Assembly: GCA_948146395.1 (NCBI GenBank)
Contig: OX411543.1
Span: 53,424,017 to 53,488,016, forward strand
DNA: 64,000 bases
Source: Fragum whitleyi
Taxonomy: Eukaryota > Mollusca > Bivalvia > Cardiida > Cardiidae
Direction: 5' to 3'
The notes under the pieces are model-generated. The model was given only the letters and a program-made list of their open reading frames with translations, ran no database searches and was not told the DNA's origin. Shown here in pieces: positions 36,201 to 44,520 of the stretch (its first letter is position 1; every line of letters starts with the position of its first letter). A program made the position numbers and the translations under genes.

Positions 36201-37615
36201 GCCAATTAGGTACTGTGCTAACATGGCAATGTCCTCAGGGTGGGGTAGTTCATTTGCTTTGTTGAATTGCCTTTCTTGAAGCAGTAATGTTGCTTGTTTT
36301 TTCACTTTCAATGTCCATTCATTTTTCAACAGTTCCTCGAACATCTTACTTTCTTTGATTTCTACTTCGTTTCTGCTTTTCACCGCATACGCAATTTTTG
36401 CTGCCAACATTTTCTCCATGTCTTGACCAATTTTAATGGCCACACTTGGATGTTTAAGTTCATTTTCATTTGTTTTCTCACATGCCAAAAGTGCACATTT
36501 TACAAATATGTCAAAGTTCTCTACAATTAAGCATTCAGACATGCTTACTTCTTCCTTTTGAATCTCCTCCCTCACTAAAATCAAAAGGCGTGCAGCCAAG
36601 CGCATTCTAAAGCTTGCATAGTTCTTTCTTTTCAATTTATTTGAGTAAGTGCTTAAAAAGTAAGCCTCTCCCAAAGCACATATTAAAGTGTCCTCGACAG
36701 CCGTCAGTGCAATGTTGTCTTTCTGCATGGACTTGATAACTTCCTTCAGTTCATTGGAAGCATTTCCTTTAATCACGCCCTTGAACACCATGTTCTGGAG
36801 AACAGCTGTCGACAAAGATGTTGTTGATCTTCCTGGGCAGACTGGCGTATGTTTGTTATAATTGTCTTTCAGCACCATCCATTCCGCACATTCTGGGCAG
36901 GAACCATACTTTCTAGAGTCAAAAACTCCTTTCCTTCTCCTGGCCAGTATAAGTTCCCCTTCTTTGCGGCTGCATACTTTCATATTATGTCTATTGTCCC
37001 CTTTATTTCGCAGAAGATTTTGCTTTTTCTTCACCTCTCTGAGCATTTCTTTTTTCGATTCATTATCCAAAAGTTCTGCCCTGCGTTTCATTGTTGTAAT
37101 TTCCTTAACGCTATGTTCTCTTGCATGTTTGTTTTTTAAGTGTGTCTGTATATTTGTGAATAATTCTTCACAAAACAAACAACAATGTACAGTATCATAT
37201 GATCTGTTGTGCTTTGATTTTTCATTATCTTTCTTGTACTTTCTTGTATATATCTTAGAATATCTTACACAACTGTCTATTTCTCCTCTCATTTTGGTAG
37301 TTGGTTTTCTTGATGAAGGTTTTTTTTTCCACCTATCTTCTGTTTCCCTTTTTGTTTGTGAAGCAGCTGTACTTGATCTACTATTTACTAACCCTTGTCT
37401 ATCTCCATCAAAATTCTTTGAGGCTGTAATTTCACCATCTCTATCTTCCTCATCTGACAAATTGTATGAAGATCCAGGCCCAGTATCCATATCTTCCCCA
37501 TCATCACTGGAACTGGACTCACACTCTTTTTCAAACTCATAATCTGGATCTCTGACACTGTCATCACATTCATCCACATCCATCTCTGAATCTGATGTCA
37601 TCTGGAAATGGAGAT
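24029..37615 (-). CDS. Zinc-finger / tyrosine-recombinase-like / SANT-like protein, 7-exon gene
   Basis: Exons (high to low): 37615-36082, 34243-34120, 31612-31486, 30151-30033, 27814-27619, 25762-25628, 24273-24029. All junctions are AG/GT with matching phases. From the ATG at 37601 they encode 821 residues. In order: acidic N-terminus (1-60), C2H2-like motif (C141, C144, H154, H159), C2HC-like motif (C235, C238, H251, C255), helical region, then a tyrosine-recombinase-like domain with RRRPGE (R497-R499), VEMRGK (543-548), TNLRKH (R622), KHMGH (H648) and HYR (Y657). A (GSGGEV)3 linker (~703-720) and a basic WTSEEM...LWRRHW SANT-like end follow. The order fits phage-integrase-type recombinases and a zinc-finger/recombinase/SANT family that I recall from fish and marine invertebrates. 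The usual HxxR histidine is replaced (T619). A host gene derived from a mobile recombinase is the favoured reading; activity is not shown. Confidence 0.8.
24530..24810 (-). mobile_element. tRNA-derived SINE in the last intron
   Basis: On the minus strand 'agctcagtggtagatcgttc' resembles an A-box and 'ggggttaaattccc' a B-box. A conserved body with 'ctcagagtttaaatgttagc' follows. It differs from the (TCAA)n-tailed SINE. No clear target duplication was found. Confidence 0.55.
24849..25530 (+). mobile_element. 5' part of a GCTCACCTG-type composite element
   Basis: The head is ACAAGAGGCCAAAAAATGGG, then TTAATCGCTCACCTG. About five ~140 bp cores follow ('gtcaagatcaatatcctgag', 'agtttgatgaagattgggcc', 'ccactctcaaactcg'). 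It stops about 100 bp before the linker exon without a terminal hairpin. Confidence 0.6.
25628..25762 (-). CDS. Recombinase-like gene, Gly/Ser/Glu repeat linker exon
   Basis: 135 bp, phase 1-1, acceptor TTTTGTCTGCAG, donor GAAG|GTAAAT. It encodes an acidic linker with an 18 bp minisatellite translating to three GSGGEV units, followed by DTGVGCDQVPEEMSKEG. The exon can be skipped without a frame change. The repeat number is likely to vary between alleles. Confidence 0.8.
25763..27334. other. Intron sequence without recognised features
   Basis: This is intron between two recombinase-like exons. No bordered element was recognised. 26680-26770 has a 'ggccatttttggcc' hairpin; 26990-27210 is weakly similar to 45240-45460. 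Confidence 0.35.
27335..27545 (+). mobile_element. tRNA-derived SINE, plus strand
   Basis: 'ctggtgtcgtggtagcgagc' resembles an A-box and 'gtgggttcgaataccgg' a B-box at ~30 bp spacing. The body continues with 'ggaatgtctccgggctgact' and 'cggaatatcgggtatctgag'. It sits about 75 bp downstream (minus sense) of the GH...Y exon. Confidence 0.6.
27619..27814 (-). CDS. Recombinase-like gene, exon with GH...Y active site
   Basis: 196 bp, phase 0 in and phase 1 out, donor GAAG|GTATGT, acceptor TATATAATTTAAG. It encodes VMGLKDHELKWLLKHMGH, then TEKVHLAHYRATSG. The H of MGH and the Y of HYR are the right distance apart for the third histidine and the nucleophile tyrosine of tyrosine recombinases. This is the strongest sign that the domain is not wholly decayed. 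Confidence 0.85.
27890..28260. repeat. Core-repeat fragment and tRNA-like relic
   Basis: 27890-28160 has two or three degenerate cores ('cattctgagcaagtttgagg', 'tgacctattgacc') of the 24849 family. 28195-28265 contains 'gaacttgtgatctcaagttt' and 'accactacgctaatacagct', which read on the minus strand like a decayed tRNA head. Confidence 0.4.
28369..28860. repeat. Local tandem duplication
   Basis: 'gaacctctacattatcatgtg', 'gctagtgtccatgtttgagt', 'gggtaagaaagacattgaa' and 'ctagtacctgcagac' occur in the same order at 28369-28575 and 28576-28860, the first copy lacking about 80-100 bp. A further 'taatgtccatgtttgagtgc' is at 29049. The duplication touches the 3' end of the microprotein reading frame. 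Confidence 0.75.
28842..28985 (-). CDS. Candidate 47-residue single-span membrane microprotein
   Basis: The reading frame runs from ATG at 28985 to TAG at 28842, with a good start context (ACAATGG). The protein begins MDTHVYQM, has one hydrophobic span at about residues 9-30 (LTTIFLCLILMVLILILVVI), then SCVSERWTILFRSW and NNDLQ. Arginines after the span predict a cytosolic C-terminus. A paralogue at 14863-15004 shares the frame; between the copies I count about five synonymous third- or first-position changes and two conservative replacements, as expected under protein-level selection. It lies in the intron of the recombinase-like gene, same strand. It could also be an exon of a larger gene. 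I recognise no family. Confidence 0.5.
   Translation of the reverse strand: MDTHVYQMLTTIFLCLILMVLILILVVISCVSERWTILFRSWNNDLQ
29219..29455. mobile_element. TTAA-bordered MITE, CACATATGTG family
   Basis: It runs from TTAACCCTTATCATGCTGAA to TTCAGAATGACAAGGGTTAA, ~20 bp inverted ends, with the inner TGCACATATGTGCA palindrome. It is in opposite orientation to the copy at 3047-3290. Confidence 0.8.
29461..29736 (+). mobile_element. Short complete composite element, CAGGTGAGCTAA family
   Basis: The head ACAAGAGGGCCATTGGCCCT contains the hairpin GGGCCA/TGGCCC and is followed by AGGTGAGCAG. One short core and a 'gacgacacacgacggacaac' stretch follow, then 'gctcacaatgagcacttcgt' + GCTCAGGCGAGCTAAAA. 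It abuts the preceding MITE. Confidence 0.75.
30033..30151 (-). CDS. Recombinase-like gene, exon with catalytic Arg II (TNLRKH)
   Basis: 119 bp between AAATCTGTTTCAG and CAG|GTGAGT, phase 1 in and phase 0 out. It encodes NEPVRAGTALDVM... and ends ATNLRKHTATISQ. LRKH aligns with the HxLR motif of tyrosine recombinases; the usual histidine position is Thr, so one active-site residue may be missing or supplied by the H of RKH. Confidence 0.85.
30205..30680 (+). repeat. Three tandem ~125 bp 'gttatgtccctt' cores
   Basis: The unit 'gttatgtcccttggtca', 'gcccttgtcatggtgaac', 'ttcattgaggtagctgcaag', 'aacaaagaagttatggcc', 'gtaaaggggcataatttc' repeats about three times. It begins just 5' (minus sense) of the TNLRKH exon. 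Relative: 17586-17820. Confidence 0.7.
31137..31338. mobile_element. TTAA-bordered MITE with GGATCTAGATGAGG palindrome
   Basis: It starts TTAACCCTTATCCTGCCAAT. Inner arms 'cagcttggatctagatgagg' and 'cctcatccaggtctaagctg' are complementary. It ends GCGGGAAAAGAGTTAG. Confidence 0.7.
31486..31612 (-). CDS. Recombinase-like gene, exon with IPLLLPEEV
   Basis: 127 bp between TATTTGCAG and ACAG|GTAATA, phase 0 in and phase 1 out. It encodes SNNKIPLLLPEEVRKPLAYL, then VDPDVREAVG and a YVFAST strand, in keeping with the segment between catalytic Arg I and Arg II. Confidence 0.85.
31830..32135. repeat. Undefined dispersed repeat, copy 1
   Basis: It shares with 46620-46885 the ordered blocks 'gtggggata.gaga.aagtgt', 'gtgctcc.atcctcc', 'ctttgcctttatgtag' and 'tacaacctttgtaggag', and ends 'gctaggttgttctttgtgt'. 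It has no termini that I recognise and no ORF conserved between the copies. Confidence 0.55.
32136..32751. other. Intron sequence without recognised features
   Basis: No exon, bordered repeat or strong structure. Confidence 0.3.
32752..34074 (+). mobile_element. Complete composite element, GCTCGCCC...GGGCGAGCTA family
   Basis: The head ACAAGAGTTGTCCGCGGACA contains the perfect palindrome GTTGTCCGCGGACAAC, then GTAGCTCGCCC. About seven ~150 bp cores follow ('ggtcaaggtcaaattg', 'tggtgaaagcctatcac', 'gaagtaatgatgtccctag'). A 'gacgccgacaccgacgccga' stretch and 'gactttcgtcccgggcgagc' + TAAAA form the end. It ends 45 bp from a recombinase exon donor. Confidence 0.8.
34120..34243 (-). CDS. Recombinase-like gene, exon with VEMRGK motif
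   Basis: 124 bp between TTTGCCTTTCAG and AAA|GTAAGT, phase 2 in and phase 0 out. It encodes IPTYKKRSTSVNETDLSLRQ and a helix ending LVEMRGK. The K/R of RGK lies where the beta-hairpin lysine of tyrosine recombinases is expected. A composite element starts only 45 bp into the following intron. Confidence 0.85.
34629..35280 (+). mobile_element. Complete composite element, CTCACCT...CAGGTGAGCTAA family
   Basis: The head ACAAGAGGACCATGATGGTC forms the hairpin AGGACCA/TGGTCCT. Three or four ~125 bp cores carry 'aggccccttttcc' and 'gtttaatgaagattgggcca'. The end is 'tctcaccttgagcaccatgt' + GCTCAGGTGAGCTAA. It lies in the intron after the large recombinase exon. Confidence 0.8.
35281..36081. other. 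Intron sequence without recognised features
   Basis: No supported exon or repeat. Plus-strand 'tttctttccctatatcag' at ~35489 looks like an acceptor but leads to no open frame with a donor. Confidence 0.3.
36082..37615 (-). CDS. Recombinase-like gene, large exon (acidic N-terminus, zinc fingers, catalytic Arg I)
   Basis: The acceptor is TTGTGTTTTTCAG at 37616, entry phase 1, and the donor TTAGA|GTAAGAA leaves phase 2. If translation starts inside this exon, the ATG at 37601 (MTSDSEMDVDECDD) is the likely start. If upstream exons are coding, the frame enters as D-LHFQ-MTSDSE. The RRRPGEL motif near the 3' end fits the first catalytic arginine of tyrosine recombinases. The preceding helices (EWTLKV..QATLLLQERQFNKANELP) would be the core-binding domain. 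Confidence 0.85.
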
Positions 37616-37619
37616 CTGA

Positions 37620-38152
37620 AAAACACAAGAACATCTTCTGAATTGTTTGGACAACATACCCCAAGGATGCCTCTTATAAAGTTTCGTTTAAATCTGACTG
37701 GTAGTTTTGGAGATGTTCTCTAAAGAAACATAATCAATCCATTTGAGTGCTAAGTGCCAAAAATCAGAAAAATGTGCATGGCACCCTTGTTTTTTTACTC
37801 TATCAAGCCAATTTTTCATTACTTGCAGAAGAACACCTAATGATTATTTTCTGCAAATAAAATTGAAATCCAACAAATGGTTTCGGAGTTATGGGCATCT
37901 TTCATATTTTGAAGTTGAAAAAAAGAAGAGTTTTTCTCTGTTACCATAGTAACCAAACTTAGGGTCCAATCAAAATTCCGTTCTGTATTGTTTGTTTACC
38001 CTCCTCCAAAGATGCTGTATGAAAAATTTCACAAGATTCTGCCTGGTAATTTAGGATGAGGTGATGTTTGAAATAATTGTTGACACACGACAGACTACGG
38101 ACAAAGCACAGTCACAAAAGCTCACCTGGGCACTATAAGCCAGGTGAGCTAA
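37620..38152 (+). mobile_element. 3' part of a CAGGTGAGCTAA-type element
   Basis: The last portion has 'gttgacacacgacagactac', 'gtcacaaaagctcacctggg' and 'cactataagccaggtgagct', which form the terminal hairpin ending at about 38152. The 5' head is missing. Confidence 0.55.
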
Positions 38153-38283
38153 GAATTGAAAGCCATAATTTTTTCTTAATTTGACCTCTATGCTCTACAT
38201 GGTCCACTCATGATCTGAAGAGATGGTGTAAGTATAAAGGCAATAGCTCAAGGGTTTTTTTTTTAAAAGGGCTACCTAATCAA

Positions 38284-39186
38284 ACAAGAGGCCCAAGAGG
38301 GCCTGTATTGCTCCACTGGCTTTAACATCTCCAGATTTGCCAAAGGAAATATTCAAGATTTTTAAGGACTTTGAATTGAAAATAAGCACTGCCCTGCCAC
38401 ACCCATATTTGGAGGTCAATCGGTATTTCGTGAACAATATAGGTAGATGGTCAACAAAGGACTGTTCATGCCAAGTTTCATTGAAATCAGTCTTATGGTT
38501 TGAGAGGTGAACATTTTCAGATTTCAAAGTGAAAATAAGCGCCCCCCCCCCCCCCCCCCCCCTGCCATGTGGGGTCGGTCAAAATTTCTTGAACGACAAT
38601 GGAAAAGGGTCAGACAAGGAACATTCATGCCAAGTTTTATTGACATCAGCCTTATGGTTTGAGAGGAGAAGATTTTCAAAGATTTTAACATGAAAATACC
38701 CCCGCTCCCCCGCCCATATTTGGGGGTCAATCAAAATTTATTGAACAACTTAAGAAGAGGGTCACACAAGGAATAAGCATGCCAAGTTTTGTTGAAATCT
38801 GTTGACTAGTTTAGGAGGAGAATATTTTTAAAGATTTAAAAGTGAAAACAAGCCCCCACTGCCATACCCATATTTTGGGGTTGATCTTAATTTCTTTAAC
38901 AACAACTTTAAAGGGTCACCCAAGGAACATTCATGCCAAGTTTTGTTGAAATCAGCCTTATGGTTTGGAAGGAGAAGATTTAAAAAAAAAAAAAAGTTAA
39001 AATATGCCACGCCCTGCAACGCCCATATTTGGGGGTCAATCAAAATTTATTGAACAACTTAAGAATAGGGTCAAACAAGGAACAATTATTCCAAGTTTCA
39101 TCAAAATCCACCCATTAGTTTAGAAGGAGAAGATGTTTAAATAAAGTTTACGCACACATGATGGACACCTCACCAGTGGAGCTAAA
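38284..39186 (+). mobile_element. Complete composite element, GCTCCACTGG...CCAGTGGAGCTAA family, with poly-C
   Basis: The head ACAAGAGGCCCAAGAGGGCC has the hairpin AGGCCC/GGGCCT, then GTATTGCTCCACTGG. Five ~160 bp cores ('catgccaagttttgttgaaa', 'ggtttgagaggagaagat', 'cccatatttggggg') follow. The end is 'ggacacctcaccagtggagc' + TAAAA. A ~20 bp poly-C run at ~38542-38562 interrupts a core. Confidence 0.8.
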
Positions 39187-39545
39187 AACCTTCACCAAGA
39201 GGACGCCCACTTTGGTGATGACAATAGCTCATCAATTTTTTTTTCAAAAATCAGATGAACTAAAAATCTTTCCCCTGGCTTTTCGTTTGTACTGTGGTAT
39301 GTGCTTCCTATGAATACTTTACATCCCCACTTTTTATATTAACGTGTACCTTCTTTCTTTTCTGTCCATTCTTTGCAAAAGTTAGACCCTGTGATCCTTG
39401 AATGATTACTAAAGACATTTATCTGTTGCACATTTACCACATATTATTAACAATGCACAAAAGAATAGTTAACAACTTTTAAAGTAGAATCAGGGGTATG
39501 ATACAACTCTAACAAACCTACACTAAAATAGATATGCATCTGCAA
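39187..39545. other. Unassigned interval between element and exon array
   Basis: Nothing recognised. If the array is spliced to the recombinase exon at 37615, this is intron. Confidence 0.3.
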
Positions 39546-39667
39546 AATCAGACTCTCATAGATATTCAGCATCTGTCCAGCATAATGGGCTATTTAATAA
39601 ACCCACAAGGATGGACAATGCAAAGCCCTTTAAGATGGACATGATTCTTGTTAAACAGACAGTATAC

Positions 39668-42600
39668 CTGTAACACTTGGAGCTTGTACAGACGTGAAGA
39701 GCTGATTGTCAGACTGGATTGGATCCTTCCTAATGTTGTCAATGGTATGTGTCTCGTCTGGGACAGACTTGTTATCCTCAGTGATACTGTCAATGGTATG
39801 TGTCTCGTCTGGGACAGGCGTGTAGATGCCAAGATCTGCAAGAGAAATGAAGAGTTTCCATCATTCACAGGTAATTGAGCCATTTTGCTCACTCACCAAG
39901 CAATGTAGACCAAGACATTGTTTGCAAAGCCCTTAGAAAAGCCAGCTTTAAGATATTTGTATGAAATTAATTGAAACAATCAGGCTTACTGAGAACACTT
40001 TTGGTGTCAGCAGATCAATGTAAAATTGGCTACCCTTAAGATTCCCAAATTCAGACTCTCATAGATATTCAACATCTGTCCAGCATAATGGGCTATTTAA
40101 TAAACCCACAAGGATCATGGATGGACAATGCAAAGCCCTTTAAGATGGACACGATTCTTGTTAAACAGACAGTATACCTGTAACACTTGGAGCTTGTACA
40201 GACGTGAAGAGCTGATTGTCAGACTGGATCGGATCCTTCCTAATGTTGTCAATGGTATGTGTCTCGTCTGGGACAGACTTGTTATCCTCAGTGATACTGT
40301 CAATGGTATGTGTCTCGTCTGGGACAGGCGTGTAGATGCCAAGATCTGCAAGAGAAATGAAGAGTTTCCAACATTCACAGGTAATTGAGCCATTTTGCTC
40401 ACTCACCAAGCAATGTAGACCAAGACATTGTTTGCAAAGCCCTTAGAAAAGCCAGCTTTAAGATATTTGTATGAAATTAATTGAAACAATAAGGCTTACT
40501 GAGAACACTTTTGGTGTCAGCAGATCAATGTAAAGTTGGCTACCCTTAAGATTCCCAAATTCAGACTCTCATAGATATTCAACATCTGTCCAGCATAATG
40601 GGCTATTTAATAAACCCACAAGGATGGACAATGCAAAGCCCTTTAAGATGGACATGATTCTTGTTAAACAGACAGTATACCTGTAACACTTGGAGCTTGT
40701 ACAGACGTGAAGAGCTGATTGTCAGACTGGATCGGATCCTTCCTAATGTTGTCAATGGTATGTGTCTCGTCTGGGACAGACTTGTTATCCTCAGTGATAC
40801 TGTCAATGGTATGTGTCTCGTCTGGGACAGGCGTGTAGATGCCAAGATCTGCAAGAGAAATGAAGAGTTTCCATCATTCACAGGTAATTGAGCCATTTTG
40901 CTCACTCACCAAGCAATGTAGACCAAGACATTGTTTGCAAAGCCCTTAGAAAAGCCAGCTTTAAGATATTTGTATGAAATTAATTGAAACAATCAGGCTT
41001 ACTGAGAACACTTTGGGTGTCAGCAGATCAATGTAAAGTTGGCTACCCTTAAGATTCCCAAATTCAGACTCTCATAGATATTCAACATCTGTCCAGCATA
41101 ATGGGCTATTTAATAAACCCACAAGGATGGACAATGCAAAGCCCTTTAAGATGGACATGATTCTTGTTAAACAGACAGTATACCTGTAACACTTGGAGCT
41201 TGTACAGACGTGAAGAGCTGATTGTCAGACTGGATCGGATCCTTCCTAATGTTGTCAATGGTATGTGTCTCATCTGGGACAGACTTGTTATCCTCAGTGA
41301 TACTGTCAATGGTATGTGTCTCGTCTGGGACAGGCGTGTAGATGCCAAGATCTGCAAGAGAAATGAAGAGTTTCCAACATTCACAGGTAATTGAGCCATT
41401 TTGCTCACTCACCAAGCAATGTAGACCAAGACATTGTTTGCAAAGCCCTTAGAAAAGCCAGCTTTAAGATATTTGTATGAAATTTATTGAAACAATCAGG
41501 CTTACTGAGAACACTTTGGGTGTCAGCAGATCAATGTAAAGTTGGCTACCCTTAAGATTCCCAAATTCAGACTCTCATAGATATTCAACATCTGTCCAGC
41601 ATAATGGGCTATTTAATAAACCCACAAGGATGGACAATGCAAAGCCCTTTAAGATGGACATGATTCTTGTTAAACAGACAGTATACCTGTAACACTTGGA
41701 GCTTGTACAGACGTGAAGAGCTGATTGTCAGACTGGATCGGATCCTTCCTAATGTTGTCAATGGTATGTGTCTCGTCTGGGACAGACTTGTTATCCTCAG
41801 TGATACTGTCAATGGTATGTGTCTCGTCTGGGACAGGCGTGTAGATGCCAAGATCTGCAAGAGAAATGAAGAGTTTCCAACATTCACAGGTAATTGAGCC
41901 ATTTTGCTCACTCACCAAGCAATGTAGACCAAGACATTGTTTGCAAAGCCCTTAGAAAAGCCAGCTTTAAGATATTTGTATGAAATTAATTGAAACAATC
42001 AGGCTTACTGAGAACACTTTGGGTGTCAGCAGATCAATGTAAAGTTGGCTACCCTTAAGATTCCCAAATTCAGACTCTCATAGATATTCAACATCTGTCC
42101 AGCATAATGGGCTATTTAATAAACCCACAAGGATGGACAATGCAAAGCCCTTTAAGATGGACATGATTCTTGTTAAACAGACAGTATACCTGTAACACTT
42201 GGAGCTTGTACAGACGTGAAGAGCTGATTGTCAGACTGGATCGGATCCTTCCTAATGTTGTCAATGGTATGTGTCTCGTCTGGGACAGACTTGTTATCCT
42301 CAGTGATACTGTCAATGGTATGTGTCTCGTCTGGGACAGGCGTGTAGATGCCAAGATCTGCAAGAGAAATGAAGAGTTTCCATCATTCACAGGTAATTGA
42401 GCCATTTTGCTCACTCACCAAGCAATGTAGACCAAGACATTGTTTGCAAAGCCCTTAGAAAAGCCAGCTTTAAGATATTTGTATGAAATTAATTGAAACA
42501 ATCAGGCTTACTGAGAACACTTTTGGTGTCAGCAGATCAATGTAAAGTTGGCTACCCTTAAGATTCCCAAAGTCAGACTCTCATAGATATTCAACATCTG

Positions 42601-44368
42601 TCCAGCATAATGGGCTATTTAATAAACCCACAAGGATGAACAATGCAAAGCCCTTTAAGATGGACATGATTCTTGTTAAACAGACAGTATACCTGTAACA
42701 CTTGGAGCTTGTACAGACGTGAAGAGCTGATTGTCAGACTGGATCGGATCCTTCCTAATGTTGTCAATGGTATGTGTCTCGTCTGGGACAGACTTGTTAT
42801 CCTCAGTGATACTGTCAATGGTATGTGTCTCGTCTGGGACAGGCGTGTAGATGCCAAGATCTGCAAGAGAAATGAAGAGTTTCCAACATTCACAGGTAAT
42901 TGAGCCATTTTGCTCACTCACAAAGCAATGTAGACCAAGACATTGTTTGCAAAGCCCTTAGAAAAGCCAGCTTTAAGATATTTGTATGAAATTAATTGAA
43001 ACAATCAGGCTTACTGAGAACACTTTGGGTGTCAGCAGATCAATGTAAAGTTGGCTACCCTTAAGATTCCCAAATTCAGACTCTCATAGATATTCAACAT
43101 CTGTCCAGCATAATGGGCTATTTAATAAACCCACAAGGATGGACAATGCAAAGCCCTTTAAGATGGACATGATTCTTGTTAAACAGACAGTATACCTGTA
43201 ACACTTGGAGCTTGTACAGACGTGAAGAGCTGATTGTCAGACTGGATCGGATCCTTCCTAATGTTGTCAATGGTATGTGTCTCGTCTGGGACAGACTTGT
43301 TATCCTCAGTGATACTGTCAATGGTATGTGTCTCGTCTGGGACAGGCGTGTAGATGCCAAGATCTGCAAGAGAAATGAAGAGTTTCCATCATTCACAGGT
43401 AATTGAGCCATTTTGCTCACTCACCAAGCAATGTAGACCAAGACATTGTTTGCAAAGCCCTTAGAAAAGCCAGCTTTAAGATATTTGTATGAAATTAATT
43501 GAAACAATCAGGCTTACTGAGAACACTTTTGGTGTCAGCAGATCAATGTAAAGTTGGCTACCCTTAAGATTCCCAAAGTCAGACTCTCATAGATATTCAA
43601 CATCTGTCCAGCATAATGGGCTATTTAATAAACCCACAAGGATGGACAATGCAAAGCCCTTTAAGATGGACACGATTCTTGTTAAACAGACAGTATACCT
43701 GTAACACTTGGAGCTTGTACAGACGTGAAGAGCTGATTGTCAGACTGGATCGGATCCTTCCTAATGTTGTCAATGGTATGTGTCTCGTCTGGGACAGACT
43801 TGTTATCCTCAGAAATACTGTCAATGGTATGTGTCTCGTCTGGGACAGGCGTGTAGATGCCAAGATCTGCAAGAGAAATGAAGAGTTTCCAACATTCACA
43901 GGTAATTGAGCCATTTTGCTCACTCACCAAGCAATGTAGACCAAGACATTGTTTGCAAAGCCCTTAGAAAAGCCAGCTTTAAGATATTTGTATGAAATTA
44001 ATTGAAACAATCAGGCTTACTGAGAACACTTTTGGTGTCAGCAGATCAATGTAAAATTGGCTACCCTTAAGATTCCCAAATTCAGACTCTCATAGATATT
44101 CAACATCTGTCCAGCATAATGGGCTATTTAATAACCCACAAGGATGGACAATGCAAAGCCCTTTAAGATGGACACGATTCTTGTTAAACAGACAGTATAC
44201 CTGTAACACTTGCAGCTTGTACAGCCGTGAAGAGCTGATTGTCAGACTGGATCGGATCCTTGGTAATGTTGTCAATGGTATGTGTCTCGTCTGGGACAGA
44301 CTTGTTATCCTCAGTGATACTGTCAATGGTATGTGTCTCGTCTGGGACAGGCGTGTAGATGCCAAGAT
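39668..44368 (-). CDS. Ten tandem symmetric exons encoding 56-residue PDETHTID repeats
   Basis: Exon-like blocks of 168 bp lie at 39668-39835, 40178-40345, 40681-40848, 41184-41351, 41687-41854, 42190-42357, 42693-42860, 43196-43363, 43699-43866 and 44201-44368. Each has a polypyrimidine tract with CTCTTGCAG before it and ACAG|GTATAC after it, and each is phase 1 in and out. The translation starts DLGIYTPVPDETHTIDSITE, repeats VPDETHTIDNI once more inside, and ends SVQAPSVTG. No copy has a stop in this frame. The frame continues into the exon at 37615 and back into 44785-44859; the other frame open within the block (phase 0) meets stops on both sides. The product would be ~560 acidic, Thr-rich, probably disordered residues. 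Transcription is not shown; the blocks could also be 5' UTR exons. Confidence 0.6.
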
Positions 44369-44423
44369 CTGCAAGAGAAATGAAGTTTCCAACATTCACA
44401 GGTAATTGAGCCATATTGCTCAC
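44201..44423 (-). CDS. 5'-most array unit: alternative in-frame start
   Basis: In the outermost unit a 2 bp deletion joins the exon frame to upstream sequence that is open from an ATG at 44423 (MSNMAQLPVNVGNFISLADL, then GIYTPVP). An alternative first exon could start here. Other units have ATGs upstream of the acceptor in the same frame (MVSEQNG...), so this may be coincidence. Confidence 0.3.
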
Positions 44424-44520
44424 TCACCAAGCAATATAGACCAAGGTGTTGTTGGCAAAGTCCTTAGAAAAAAGCCAGCTTCAGGACATTTGTATGAAAT
44501 TGACTGAAACAATCAGGTTT

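Larger units (their letters stand above)
39546..44520. repeat. Tandem array of ~10 near-identical 503 bp units
   Basis: The unit begins 'cagactctcatagatattca' and repeats exactly every 503 bp across units 3-9; unit 2 has a 7 bp insertion. Units differ at only a few positions (catcattc/caacattc, cttttggtg/ctttgggtg, aattcag/aagtcag). Divergence rises in the outermost unit at the high-coordinate end (44370-44520), as expected for an array homogenised by unequal exchange. Each unit carries one exon-like block. Confidence 0.95.

Noticed and set aside
36862..37542. 226-residue plus-strand open frame opposite the large recombinase exon
   Set aside because: Antisense shadow of a strongly coding exon; Ser/Phe/Leu-rich, no domain.
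36078..37664. Start of the recombinase protein at MGYVVQTIQKM (37664)
   Set aside because: A TTTTTCAG acceptor at 37616 interrupts that stretch; the first 16 codons are probably intron, so 37601 or an upstream exon is preferred.
39590..44395. 100-residue MSKMAQLPVN... and 76-residue MLNRQYTCNT... reading frames in each array unit
   Set aside because: They run through the predicted acceptor and donor sites or lie on the opposite strand. Only the phase-1 exon frame links to neighbouring exons.
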